Source of the DNA: Bacteroidota bacterium
GTDB lineage: Bacteria > Bacteroidota > Ignavibacteria > UBA10030 > UBA6906
DNA length: 32,073 bases
NCBI GenBank assembly: GCA_019637975.1
Contig: JAHBUR010000039.1
Span: 1 to 32,073, forward strand
Direction: 5' to 3'
Below, piece after piece: positions 1 through 7,473 of the stretch; the stretch's first letter is position 1, and every line of letters starts with the position of its first letter. Made by a program: the position numbers and the translations under genes. The notes beneath the pieces were generated by a model. It saw nothing but the letters and a program-made list of their open reading frames with translations. It had not been told where the DNA came from and did no database searches.

Positions 1-166
1 TGCATCGAACTACTACATTCGCAACACCATGAGAGATGCCCGAACGCCGAATATTGTTACCACCGTTCTCGGCGACTATCGAAGCTTTGACACGCTGGGT
101 GAAGTGGTTGTTGTGCTTACGGCTGGACTCTGTTGTACTCTCATCTTGAGGAGACGGAAGGAATGA
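1..166 (+). CDS. C-terminal end of an MrpA/MbhE-type antiporter subunit (5' truncated)
   Basis: The open frame enters from the left edge (first full codon at 2) and stops at TGA 164-166, leaving 54 residues. It reads into NIVTTVLGDYRSFDTLGE followed by one hydrophobic helix and a basic tail (RRRKE). The pattern N-x-V-x-x-V-L-x-D-x-R-x-x-D-T-L-G-E followed by a final helix is the end of MrpA, or of the separate MbhE-like protein in archaeal-type Mbh/Mrp clusters. Because the start is outside the window I cannot tell a full MrpA from a short MbhE. The downstream mrpB start overlaps the stop (ATGA), so the two are translationally coupled. It would sit in the cytoplasmic membrane as part of the cation/proton antiporter. 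Confidence 0.8.
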   Translation, partial: ASNYYIRNTMRDARTPNIVTTVLGDYRSFDTLGEVVVVLTAGLCCTLILRRRKE

Positions 167-603
167 CCCACTTTTCCGAAAGTCCGATTATTGTTGTTGT
201 GGGAAGACTCATCGCTCCGTTTATTCAGTTGTTCGGATTGTATGTCATTGTTCACGGGCACTACGGTCCGGGCGGCGGATTTCAAGGGGGCGCCATGCTT
301 GCCGCGAGCTTTTTGCTTATTCGATTATGTGTCGGAGAGGAAGCATCGCAGATGCATTTCAAACGTTCGCTTGGTGCGCCTGTTGGAATCCTCGGTGCTG
401 CGGTGTTTTTCGGAATCGGGCTGGTCGCCATGGGGGTGGGGGGGTATTTCCTGGACTACAGTCTTCTTCCGTTTCAGGATGTTGCCGCGTCGAAACTCCG
501 TTTTTTCGGAATTCTCGTTGTAGAGATTGGTATTGGCATTGCAGTGGCGGCGACACTTGTCGCAATCTTCGATGAACTCATGGGAGGGGCGGACAATGGC
601 TGA
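163..603 (+). CDS. mrpB: Na+/H+ antiporter subunit B (MrpB/MnhB)
   Basis: A 146-residue integral membrane protein of the MnhB family, a structural subunit of the multi-subunit Mrp antiporter. Visible are four hydrophobic segments and the family signature: LYVIVHGHYGPGGGFQGG near residues 26-43, then a helix with LLIRLCVGEE. Length matches the family (about 140). I chose ATG 163 because it overlaps the upstream stop as ATGA and follows GAGGAG at 148-153. An upstream in-frame ATG at 133 would add ten unconserved residues. The 3' end overlaps mrpC by 8 nt. Confidence 0.93.
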   Translation: MTHFSESPIIVVVGRLIAPFIQLFGLYVIVHGHYGPGGGFQGGAMLAASFLLIRLCVGEEASQMHFKRSLGAPVGILGAAVFFGIGLVAMGVGGYFLDYSLLPFQDVAASKLRFFGILVVEIGIGIAVAATLVAIFDELMGGADNG

Positions 604-961
604 GTTTTTCCTGTCCTACTACGCGTATTGGTTTATCTTTGCGTTGACGGTGGTGGGCCTGTACGGGATGCTGGTGAAAAAGAATCTTGTCAAGAAACTC
701 ATCGGTATGACGATCTTTCAAACTTCCGTCATTGTGTTTTTTGTTGCCAGCGCGAGCAAGTGGAATGCAACAATTCCCGTCATCGATCCCGAAATCGGTG
801 CCGATCCGTCGGGCTATATCAATCCCATTCCACATACCCTCATGCTGACGGCAATTGTAGTCGGTGTCGCTACCATAGGGCTTGCTTTGGCTCTTCTCAT
901 GAGCATCTACCGCAGGTATCATACTCTTGATGAGCCACATTTGCTGCAACGGATGAAATGA
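596..961 (+). CDS. mrpC: Na+/H+ antiporter subunit C (MrpC/MnhC, NuoK-like)
   Basis: A 121-residue protein with three transmembrane helices, homologous to NuoK of complex I. Visible features are the N-terminal helix ending in YGMLVKKNLVKKLIGM, a middle helix (IFQTSVIVFFVAS), and a third helix after the loop NPIPHTLMLTAIVVGVA. The motif (D/N)P-x-P-x-x-L-x-L-T-A-I-V-V is diagnostic for MnhC. ATG 596 lies inside the end of mrpB (8-nt overlap), and the stop overlaps the next gene as ATGA at 958-961. The subunit is thought to help carry protons between MrpA and MrpD. Confidence 0.94.
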   Translation: MAEFFLSYYAYWFIFALTVVGLYGMLVKKNLVKKLIGMTIFQTSVIVFFVASASKWNATIPVIDPEIGADPSGYINPIPHTLMLTAIVVGVATIGLALALLMSIYRRYHTLDEPHLLQRMK

Positions 962-2448
962 TTGAACACAACCTCCCGGTTCTTGTCCCGCTGATATTGC
1001 TGCTCGGCGCCCTTTCGGTATCCGTGTTCGGATCATGGAAGCGTGCCTTGGCATTTCCGCTGGCGCTTGCGTCGGTGGCTGCCGCGCTTGTGGTCGCAGT
1101 GCTCGGCGTGCGACAGACCATCATCGTGGGAACAGTCCGGTACTATCTCGGCGGATGGGTCGCGCCCATCGGCATTGAGTATGTACTGGATCCGTTGTCC
1201 GCGTTCATGATGACTGTGGTGCTGACAGTGGCGGTTCTTGTGTTCGTTCATGCGCGTACAGTTGTGGCGGCGGAGCTGCCGGGCAGGGCTATTCCTTTTT
1301 ACTCGGTTGCATTATTGTTGTTAACCGGGTTCAGCGGCATTGTGATGGCGGGTGACTTGTTCAACCTGTACGTGTTTCTCGAAATCAGCTCGCTTGCCGG
1401 GTACGCGCTCATTGCCGTGGGAGAAAAGCCGTCACCCGTTGCAGCGTTCCGGTATTTGCTGGTCGGCACTATCGGCGCATCGTTCTACCTGCTCGGCGTC
1501 GGGTTCATCTATATCATGACCGGATCGTTGAACATCGCGGATCTCACGAAAATATTGCCTGCTGTTGTCAGCGAGGCTCCGGTGGTTGCCGGTTTGATTC
1601 TGATGGTTGTCGGATTGGCAATCAAGATGGCACTCTTTCCGCTTCACGGATGGTTGCCCGATGCATACACGTATGCTCCATCTTCAAGCTCCGCCCTCAT
1701 CGCGCCCATCGGAACAAAAATCGGGGCCTACGTGTTGCTGCGGATTCTTTTCTTCACGTTCGAACCGGGTACCGTTCGTGATACGCTTCCCGTCGCAGAC
1801 ATTATTCTCTGGCTTTCGTTGGGCGGAATCCTCTTCGGCTCCGTCATGGCCATCGCACAAAAAGAACTGAAGCGCATGCTGGCATATAGCAGCGTTGCGC
1901 AGATCGGGTATATCGGACTCGGCATCGGACTTGCCAATCCGCTGGGGCTCGTCGGGGCTGTTCTGCACGTTCTGAATCACGCGTTCATGAAGGGGGGACT
2001 CTTCCTTGTCGCGGGAAACCTTCGCCTGCAGATTGGCCATTCAACGATTCCCGCATTTGATGATTCTCTTCGCAAGGCAATGCCGTGGACGATGGCAGCG
2101 TTTGCCCTCTTTTCTTTGTCGATGATAGGCATTCCCCCTACAGCCGGATTCTTCAGCAAGTGGTATCTTGTGTTGGCGGGATTTGAGAATTCCAATTGGA
2201 TTGCCATTGTTGTCATTCTTGCCAGCAGCTTGCTGAACGCCGTGTACTTCTTCAGAGTGTTGGAGAAGGTCTACTTGAGGAGTAACAAGAAGGGCGAGGA
2301 AACCGATATCCACCTTCCTCGCAAGGAAGTGAACTTCTCGATGCTCGCGCCAACGGTAGTACTTGCTGCGGGACTTCTGGTGTTGGGCGTATTGAATGCA
2401 GTGATTGTCACGGAGATTATTGTCTTGATGATTCCATCCGGTTTGTAA
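958..2448 (+). CDS. mrpD: Na+/H+ antiporter subunit D (MrpD/MnhD), first copy
   Basis: A 496-residue polytopic membrane protein of the proton-translocating NuoL/M/N-MrpA/D family, with about 14 helices. The residues needed for proton transfer are present: Glu142 in FLEISSLAGY (TM5), Lys223 in GLAIKMALFPLHGW (TM7), a lysine in GTKIGAYVLLRI (TM8), the KELKRMLAYSSVAQIGY stretch, the HAFMK histidine/lysine helix and a TM12 lysine in GFFSKW. Of the three D-type genes here it is the most typical MnhD. It starts at an ATGA overlap with mrpC and is followed within 4 nt by the second copy, so one operon is likely. Confidence 0.94.
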   Translation: MIEHNLPVLVPLILLLGALSVSVFGSWKRALAFPLALASVAAALVVAVLGVRQTIIVGTVRYYLGGWVAPIGIEYVLDPLSAFMMTVVLTVAVLVFVHARTVVAAELPGRAIPFYSVALLLLTGFSGIVMAGDLFNLYVFLEISSLAGYALIAVGEKPSPVAAFRYLLVGTIGASFYLLGVGFIYIMTGSLNIADLTKILPAVVSEAPVVAGLILMVVGLAIKMALFPLHGWLPDAYTYAPSSSSALIAPIGTKIGAYVLLRILFFTFEPGTVRDTLPVADIILWLSLGGILFGSVMAIAQKELKRMLAYSSVAQIGYIGLGIGLANPLGLVGAVLHVLNHAFMKGGLFLVAGNLRLQIGHSTIPAFDDSLRKAMPWTMAAFALFSLSMIGIPPTAGFFSKWYLVLAGFENSNWIAIVVILASSLLNAVYFFRVLEKVYLRSNKKGEETDIHLPRKEVNFSMLAPTVVLAAGLLVLGVLNAVIVTEIIVLMIPSGL

Positions 2449-2452
2449 CACA

Positions 2453-3949
2453 ATGATCGAGCAATACACATCACTCATACCATTCTATGCTGTGGCAGTC
2501 TCGCTGGCGATTGTGCCGCTCATTCTTCTCAGCTCACGGTGGCCGAACATACGTGAAGGCTGGACTCTTGCCGCATCAGTTGTGAAGTTCGGCCTCGTTC
2601 TCTCGATGCTTCCTGATGCTCTTGCCAACAAGGCAGCAAGCATAGAGATTCTTGAGATTTCGCCGAATATCAACCTCGCATTGAAAGCCGATCCATTGGG
2701 CGTGTTCTTCGCCCTCATTGCATCGGGGCTGTGGGTATTCACGTCTTTCTATTCAATCGGATATGTCCGGGGATTGGACGAACACAAACAGACTCGCTAC
2801 TTTGCGAGTTTTGCTGTTTGCCTCTCCGCAACGATAGGGATTGCCTTTTCCGCCAATCTCCTGACATTTCTCATCTTTTATGAAATCCTGACCATAGCAA
2901 CATATCCCCTCGTCATCCACAAAGAAACGCCGGTTGCCATCAGCGCAGGACGGAAATACCTCGTTTACACTCTCACGGCCGGAGTTGTGTTGATTGCTGC
3001 GTTAGCGTGGACGTACCAGTTGAAGGGAAGCTTCGATTTTGTTCCGGGCGGATTGTTGGACGGCGTTGATGTGCCTCAAGGGACGATGACAATGCTGTTT
3101 GTGCTGTTCCTGTGCGGTGTTGGAGTGAAAGCGGGAATTATGCCGCTGCACAGTTGGCTTCCGGCAGCAATGGCCGCCCCGACGCCGGTGAGCGCATTGC
3201 TGCACGCTGTTGCCGTTGTGAAATCGGGCGTGTTCGGCGTGATGCGTGTTGTCGGATTTGTGTTTGGTCCCGGCGTGATGATGAAGTTCGGTTTGAATGA
3301 TATCCTGCTCGCATTCGCCGGCGGAACAATCCTGATTGCGTCAATTCTCGCTTTGCGTGAAGATAATCTCAAACGGCGGCTCGCCTATTCAACCGTCGGG
3401 CACTTGTCGTACATCGTTCTCGGGGCAGCGTTGCTTTCACCGGGAGGTTTCACCGGCGGCCTTCTGCACACTGCCACGCACGCAACTATGAAGATCACGC
3501 TGTTCTTCTGCGCAGGCGCAATCTATGTGAATGTTCACAAAGAGAACATCAGTGAGTTGGATGGAATTGGAAAGGCCATGCCCTGGACGATGGCAGCATT
3601 CACAATTGGCGCGCTGGGACTTGCAGGGATACCTCCGGTGAACGGCTTTTCCAGTAAATGGCTGCTCGCCGGCGGCGCGCTGGAGGCGGGGGATACGATT
3701 GCGTTGACTATTCTCCTCGTCAGCGGATTGCTGAATGCGGGATACTTTTTTCCGATTATCTACCGGGCGTTCTTCAAACCCTCCGCACAGTTTGACAAGT
3801 ATGGCGAAGCATCGTTGCTGATGGTTGTGCCTATTGTGGTGACCGGAACCCTTTCGATTCTCTTCGGCATATGGCCGAATCTCTTTCTTCGCTTCTATGA
3901 TCTTTCCTCCATGATTGCCATGAGTGTATTCGGAGGATTTCACAGATGA
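2453..3949 (+). CDS. MrpD/NuoM-like proton-translocating antiporter subunit, second copy
   Basis: A 498-residue member of the same family as the preceding gene but clearly diverged from it. Key residues remain: Glu144 in FYEILTIATYP, Lys226 in GVGVKAGIMPLHSWLP, a lysine in VVKSGVFGV, NLKRRLAYSTVGHLSY, the HATMK helix and a lysine in GFSSKW. In family terms it resembles HyfB/MbhH-like and MnhD-like pumps, so a further proton channel in an enlarged Mrp-type complex is the likely role. It begins 4 nt after the first copy and overlaps the next small gene as ATGA (3946-3949). It could equally be named NuoM-like; sequence alone does not settle the ion carried. Confidence 0.88.
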   Translation: MIEQYTSLIPFYAVAVSLAIVPLILLSSRWPNIREGWTLAASVVKFGLVLSMLPDALANKAASIEILEISPNINLALKADPLGVFFALIASGLWVFTSFYSIGYVRGLDEHKQTRYFASFAVCLSATIGIAFSANLLTFLIFYEILTIATYPLVIHKETPVAISAGRKYLVYTLTAGVVLIAALAWTYQLKGSFDFVPGGLLDGVDVPQGTMTMLFVLFLCGVGVKAGIMPLHSWLPAAMAAPTPVSALLHAVAVVKSGVFGVMRVVGFVFGPGVMMKFGLNDILLAFAGGTILIASILALREDNLKRRLAYSTVGHLSYIVLGAALLSPGGFTGGLLHTATHATMKITLFFCAGAIYVNVHKENISELDGIGKAMPWTMAAFTIGALGLAGIPPVNGFSSKWLLAGGALEAGDTIALTILLVSGLLNAGYFFPIIYRAFFKPSAQFDKYGEASLLMVVPIVVTGTLSILFGIWPNLFLRFYDLSSMIAMSVFGGFHR

Positions 3950-4158
3950 AGCGATGGCATTGGATTACGATTTCCTTGCTGACATTAGCATCGCTGGTTG
4001 TTGAATTCACCATCGAGCACGGGGAACATTGGTGGAGTTCAATTCCGGCATTTTACATACTCTTTGGATTTGCGGGCTGTACGGCGATTATCTTCGTTGC
4101 AAAAACGCTCGGGAAATTGTTTCTGCAACGAGAGGAGGATTACTACGATGTGGAGTGA
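3946..4158 (+). CDS. small two-helix membrane protein in the Mrp operon
   Basis: A 70-residue protein with two hydrophobic helices: residues about 6-22, and about 33-55 after the loop EHGEHWWSSIPAF. It ends in an acidic, tyrosine-containing tail (REEDYYDVE). The pattern W-x-x-P-x-F/Y-x-x-F/L-F-G-F-x-G-C resembles small proteins found beside divergent MnhD genes in other bacteria, whose function I cannot name. It is coupled on both sides: its start overlaps the second MrpD stop as ATGA, and its last 11 nt overlap the third MrpD gene. That arrangement suggests an accessory or assembly subunit of this antiporter (inference). Confidence 0.8.
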   Translation: MKRWHWITISLLTLASLVVEFTIEHGEHWWSSIPAFYILFGFAGCTAIIFVAKTLGKLFLQREEDYYDVE

Positions 4159-5872
4159 CCTCTTCACGGTACCGGCTCTCCCGATGCTGTTAGGCGCGGC
4201 AATCCTTCCGCTGCTGCCAAAGAGTCTCCGCTCAACAGCATTTCTTTTCTTTCCCCTCGCTTCTTTGGTGGTTGTGTGGATGTTGCCCGACGGATCGCTG
4301 GTCACTGGCAAATTTATGCAATATACTCTTGTTCTGTGTCAGGTCGATCAACTGAGCCGCGTATTCGGAATCATCTTCGCGTTTATCGCTTTTGCAGGCG
4401 GTATCTATTCTCTTCATATCAACGAAACAGGTCAGCAGGTTGCGGCGTTGTTGTATGCCGGCTGTGCAGTCGGAATTACATTCGCGGGTGATCTTCTTAC
4501 ACTTGTGATGTTCTGGGAACTCATGGCGATCGCGTCGGCGTATCTCGTGTGGGCGAGAAGGAATGCCGATTCCGGGCGTGCAGGTATGCGCTATCTTCTT
4601 GTCCATCTTTTTGGAGGAAGCCTGTTGCTCGCCGGAATTCTGCTGCATAGTGCCGACACCGGATCGCTTGACATCGTTCGTTTGACAGAACACGGAACGA
4701 TTGCTTCGTGGCTGATTCTTTCCGGCGTTGCATTGAACGCCGCGGTTCCTCCGCTTCATGCCTGGCTGGCGGATGCCTATCCTCGTGCCACCGTGACGGG
4801 AGCCGTGTTTCTCAGCGCCTTCACAACGAAATCCGCCGTGTACGTACTCGCACGCATGTTTCCGGGAATGGAGATTCTCCTCATCTTTGGTGTGATCATG
4901 ACACTGTACGGTGTTGTGTTTGCCGTGCTTGCCAACGACATTCGCGAAGTGCTTGCCTATCACATCATCAGCCAGGTGGGGTACATGGTGGCGGGCGTCG
5001 GCATCGGAACCGAAATGGCGTTGAACGGGGCCGTTGCGCACGCGTACAGTCACATTCTGTACAAGGCGTTGTTGTTCATGGGGGCGGGAGTTGTCCTTCA
5101 CACAACCGGTACAAGCAAATTCTCCGGCCTCGGTGGCCTGGCAAAATCCCAACCTCTGACGTTGTGGCTGTTCATGGTCGGGGCGTTCTCTATTTCGGGA
5201 TTTCCGCTCTTCAACGGGTTCATCAGCAAGTCCATGATTGTCAGTGCGGCAGGCGAAGCACATTTGGATACGCCAATGCTGCTTCTTATGCTCGCATCGG
5301 TAGGTACGTTTCTCTCAATTGGGTTGAAGATTCCTGCATTGACCTGGTTTGGCGCTGATCGTGATATCCCTGTTACAAAGCCGCCTGTGAATATGCACGT
5401 GGGGATGGCCGTTGTCGCAATGTTGTGTTTCGTCTACGGGGTAGCTCCCTCACTACTATACAACATGCTCCCATATACAGTTACGTATGAGCCGTATACC
5501 GCCTATCATCTTATGGAAACTGTCCAGATTCTCCTGTTCACATTTGTTGCCTTCTGGATGTTGAAGTCGAAGTTCGTCAGCCATCCAACAATTACACTTG
5601 ATACTGATTGGTTCTACAGAACACCTGCCGCCGTAATTCGAAGACTTATTGTTGATAGTCCCGGTCGTGGTTTTGATTGGGTTGAAGAGAACGTCCTGAT
5701 TGGCGTGAAGTACATTGCCAATCGAGCCCGCAACCCGATATTCTTCTCCCGTAATCTTCAGGCCCCTGATGCAGACTTTGACCCTGACGTGTATCGTCCT
5801 CCTGCAGAGGTGCTGATAGCGCTTGTGTTGCTGGGCGTAGTTGTGTTGTTTGGAGTGATTGTACTTCTGTAG
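4148..5872 (+). CDS. divergent MrpD-type antiporter subunit with C-terminal extension, third copy
   Basis: A 574-residue membrane protein of the MrpD/NuoL family. TM5 Glu124 (MFWELMAIAS), TM8 Lys228 (AFTTKSAVYVL) and a TM12 lysine (NGFISKS) are kept. The TM7 lysine is replaced by Asn197 in GVALNAAVPPLHAW, where the two MrpD genes upstream and the nearby NuoN have lysine. After the core there is an extension of about 100 residues, starting near DTDWFYRTP, with an amphipathic stretch and a final helix (residues about 553-574), reminiscent of the lateral helix and last TM of NuoL. I chose ATG 4148, which follows GAGGAG at 4132-4137; an upstream in-frame ATG at 3998 lies inside the previous gene. 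It appears to be the last gene of the operon. Confidence 0.87.
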   Translation: MWSDLFTVPALPMLLGAAILPLLPKSLRSTAFLFFPLASLVVVWMLPDGSLVTGKFMQYTLVLCQVDQLSRVFGIIFAFIAFAGGIYSLHINETGQQVAALLYAGCAVGITFAGDLLTLVMFWELMAIASAYLVWARRNADSGRAGMRYLLVHLFGGSLLLAGILLHSADTGSLDIVRLTEHGTIASWLILSGVALNAAVPPLHAWLADAYPRATVTGAVFLSAFTTKSAVYVLARMFPGMEILLIFGVIMTLYGVVFAVLANDIREVLAYHIISQVGYMVAGVGIGTEMALNGAVAHAYSHILYKALLFMGAGVVLHTTGTSKFSGLGGLAKSQPLTLWLFMVGAFSISGFPLFNGFISKSMIVSAAGEAHLDTPMLLLMLASVGTFLSIGLKIPALTWFGADRDIPVTKPPVNMHVGMAVVAMLCFVYGVAPSLLYNMLPYTVTYEPYTAYHLMETVQILLFTFVAFWMLKSKFVSHPTITLDTDWFYRTPAAVIRRLIVDSPGRGFDWVEENVLIGVKYIANRARNPIFFSRNLQAPDADFDPDVYRPPAEVLIALVLLGVVVLFGVIVLL

Positions 5873-6025
5873 TTCACGAATGATGACAACGGTCATGTTG
5901 GGAGTTGCTTTGTATCTTTGTCCGACTTTTCATAATTTTCGTGCGTCACTTCGACAAGAATGCTTTGCATCACCAGCCGGTCGGCTGACAATTCCTTGAT
6001 TGACAACGATTCCTGAAAATTGACA
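5873..6025 (+). other. 153-bp gap between the antiporter operon and nuoN
   Basis: No gene is seen here. The stretch contains two small inverted repeats: ATGAC-AACG-GTCAT at 5882-5895, and AGCCG/CGGCT (with a 2-nt loop) near 5980-5992. It also has an AT-rich patch around 5925-5940. None is followed by a clear T-run, so a terminator is not shown. The gap is the first break of any size after six tightly overlapped genes, so transcription probably restarts somewhere here for nuoN. Confidence 0.4.
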
Positions 6026-7465
6026 ATGGATCTCTCCCAGTTACTTCACGACACACTTGCCATCGGGCCGATATCCCTCGTAACTCTCGCAGGGCTTGTT
6101 GTCCTGACAATAGAAGCGCTTCACAACAAAACAGAGGATATCAACTGCTGGGTTTCGATTGCAGGTCTGGCTGCGGCCCTGATTGTGTCGCTGGTGCAGT
6201 TGCCGGCAACCGGAACTGCATTTTCGGATATGATTGCCACAGGGGGGTATGCGTCTTTCTTTTCCGCCGTATTCGCAGTGGCCGGTTTGCTCACTGTCAT
6301 GCTTTCGAAATCATACATCAAGAAACAAGGCATTGAACACGGAGAATACTATGCCATTCTCCTGTTTGCGATTGTCGGGATGATGTTGATGGCGGCGGCA
6401 ACAGATTTGGTGACGCTGTTTCTCGGACTCGAACTCATGTCCCTCTCATTCTATATTTTGGCCGGATTCGTCCGTCGTCGAAACGAAAGTAATGAAGCGG
6501 CCCTGAAATATTTTCTGCTTGGAGCGTTCGCCACGGGATTTCTTCTGTACGGAATTGCGCTGTTATACGGCTCGGTTGGGACGACACACATTCCCTCCAT
6601 CGTCGGTAGGGCCGGCATGCTCGCAAACTCCATGATGTTCCTTATCGGCTGCGGATTACTGCTGATCGGCTTTGCGTTCAAGATTGCTGCTGTGCCGTTT
6701 CATATGTGGGTTCCCGATGTGTACGAAGGGTCGCCGACAACGGTCAGCGGCTTCATGTCGACGGGCGGCAAGGCTGCGGCCTTTGCCGCTGTTCTTGTTG
6801 TGTTCGCGCCTGCACTTGTTCGCGGCGTTGAACCGGTACGCGATGTCTTGGCAGTACTTGCGGCGCTCTCGATGATTGTCGGAAATGTTATTGCCATTGC
6901 CCAAACGAGCATCAAGCGCATGCTTGCGTATTCGAGCATTGCTCATGCCGGATATATTCTTGTTGGCGTCATTGCGGCAAACAGCTACGGGGCGCAGGGA
7001 GTCTTGTTTTATCTTGTTGCCTACACGATGATGAATGTCGGCGCTTTTGGAATTCTCTCCTATCTCGAATCGGAAGACGGCAAGAACGTCTCGTTCGACG
7101 ACTATCGCGGGTTGTCGGCCACTCGTCCGGCGCTTGCGCTGCTTATGGGTGTATTCATGTTCTCGCTGACCGGCATTCCGCCGTTCGCCGGATTCTTCGG
7201 CAAGTACTATGTCTTTGCGGGAGCCGTTCAAGCCGGATACACGTGGCTTGCCATTCTCGGGGTTCTCATGAGTGTGATCTCGGCATACTACTATCTCCGC
7301 CTTGTTGTGCTGATGTATTTCACCGAGGGGGAAAAAAGCATTCCCGTTCTTGCAGTCCCGGAATCACGTCTGGGCATGACGGCATTGGTTCTTTCGGCAA
7401 TTGCACTGCTCGGCTTCGGCATCTATCCCTCCGCTGTTCTGAATTTCATCTCGCACTTCTTTTAG
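6026..7465 (+). CDS. nuoN: NADH-quinone oxidoreductase subunit N (NuoN), stand-alone
   Basis: A 479-residue antiporter-like subunit of respiratory complex I in the cytoplasmic membrane. Conserved residues for proton translocation are visible: Glu136 in FLGLELMSLSFYIL, Lys219 in GFAFKIAAVPFHMWVPDVYEG, STGGKAAAF (TM8 lysine) and KRMLAYSSIAHAGY. The GIPPFAGFFGKYYVF segment carries the TM12 lysine. Length is normal for NuoN. I prefer ATG 6026; a TTG at 6020 in the same frame is possible but adds only two residues. Normally nuoN follows nuoM; here no other nuo gene is visible and the nearest relatives are the Mrp genes upstream. nnrD/nnrE follows after 8 nt. Confidence 0.95.
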   Translation: MDLSQLLHDTLAIGPISLVTLAGLVVLTIEALHNKTEDINCWVSIAGLAAALIVSLVQLPATGTAFSDMIATGGYASFFSAVFAVAGLLTVMLSKSYIKKQGIEHGEYYAILLFAIVGMMLMAAATDLVTLFLGLELMSLSFYILAGFVRRRNESNEAALKYFLLGAFATGFLLYGIALLYGSVGTTHIPSIVGRAGMLANSMMFLIGCGLLLIGFAFKIAAVPFHMWVPDVYEGSPTTVSGFMSTGGKAAAFAAVLVVFAPALVRGVEPVRDVLAVLAALSMIVGNVIAIAQTSIKRMLAYSSIAHAGYILVGVIAANSYGAQGVLFYLVAYTMMNVGAFGILSYLESEDGKNVSFDDYRGLSATRPALALLMGVFMFSLTGIPPFAGFFGKYYVFAGAVQAGYTWLAILGVLMSVISAYYYLRLVVLMYFTEGEKSIPVLAVPESRLGMTALVLSAIALLGFGIYPSAVLNFISHFF

Positions 7466-7473
7466 GCACGCGA

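Noticed and set aside
4232..5263. A 343-codon open frame on the minus strand
   Set aside because: It lies entirely inside the third MrpD gene, is rich in charged and cysteine/histidine residues typical of reverse frames, and shows no family motif.
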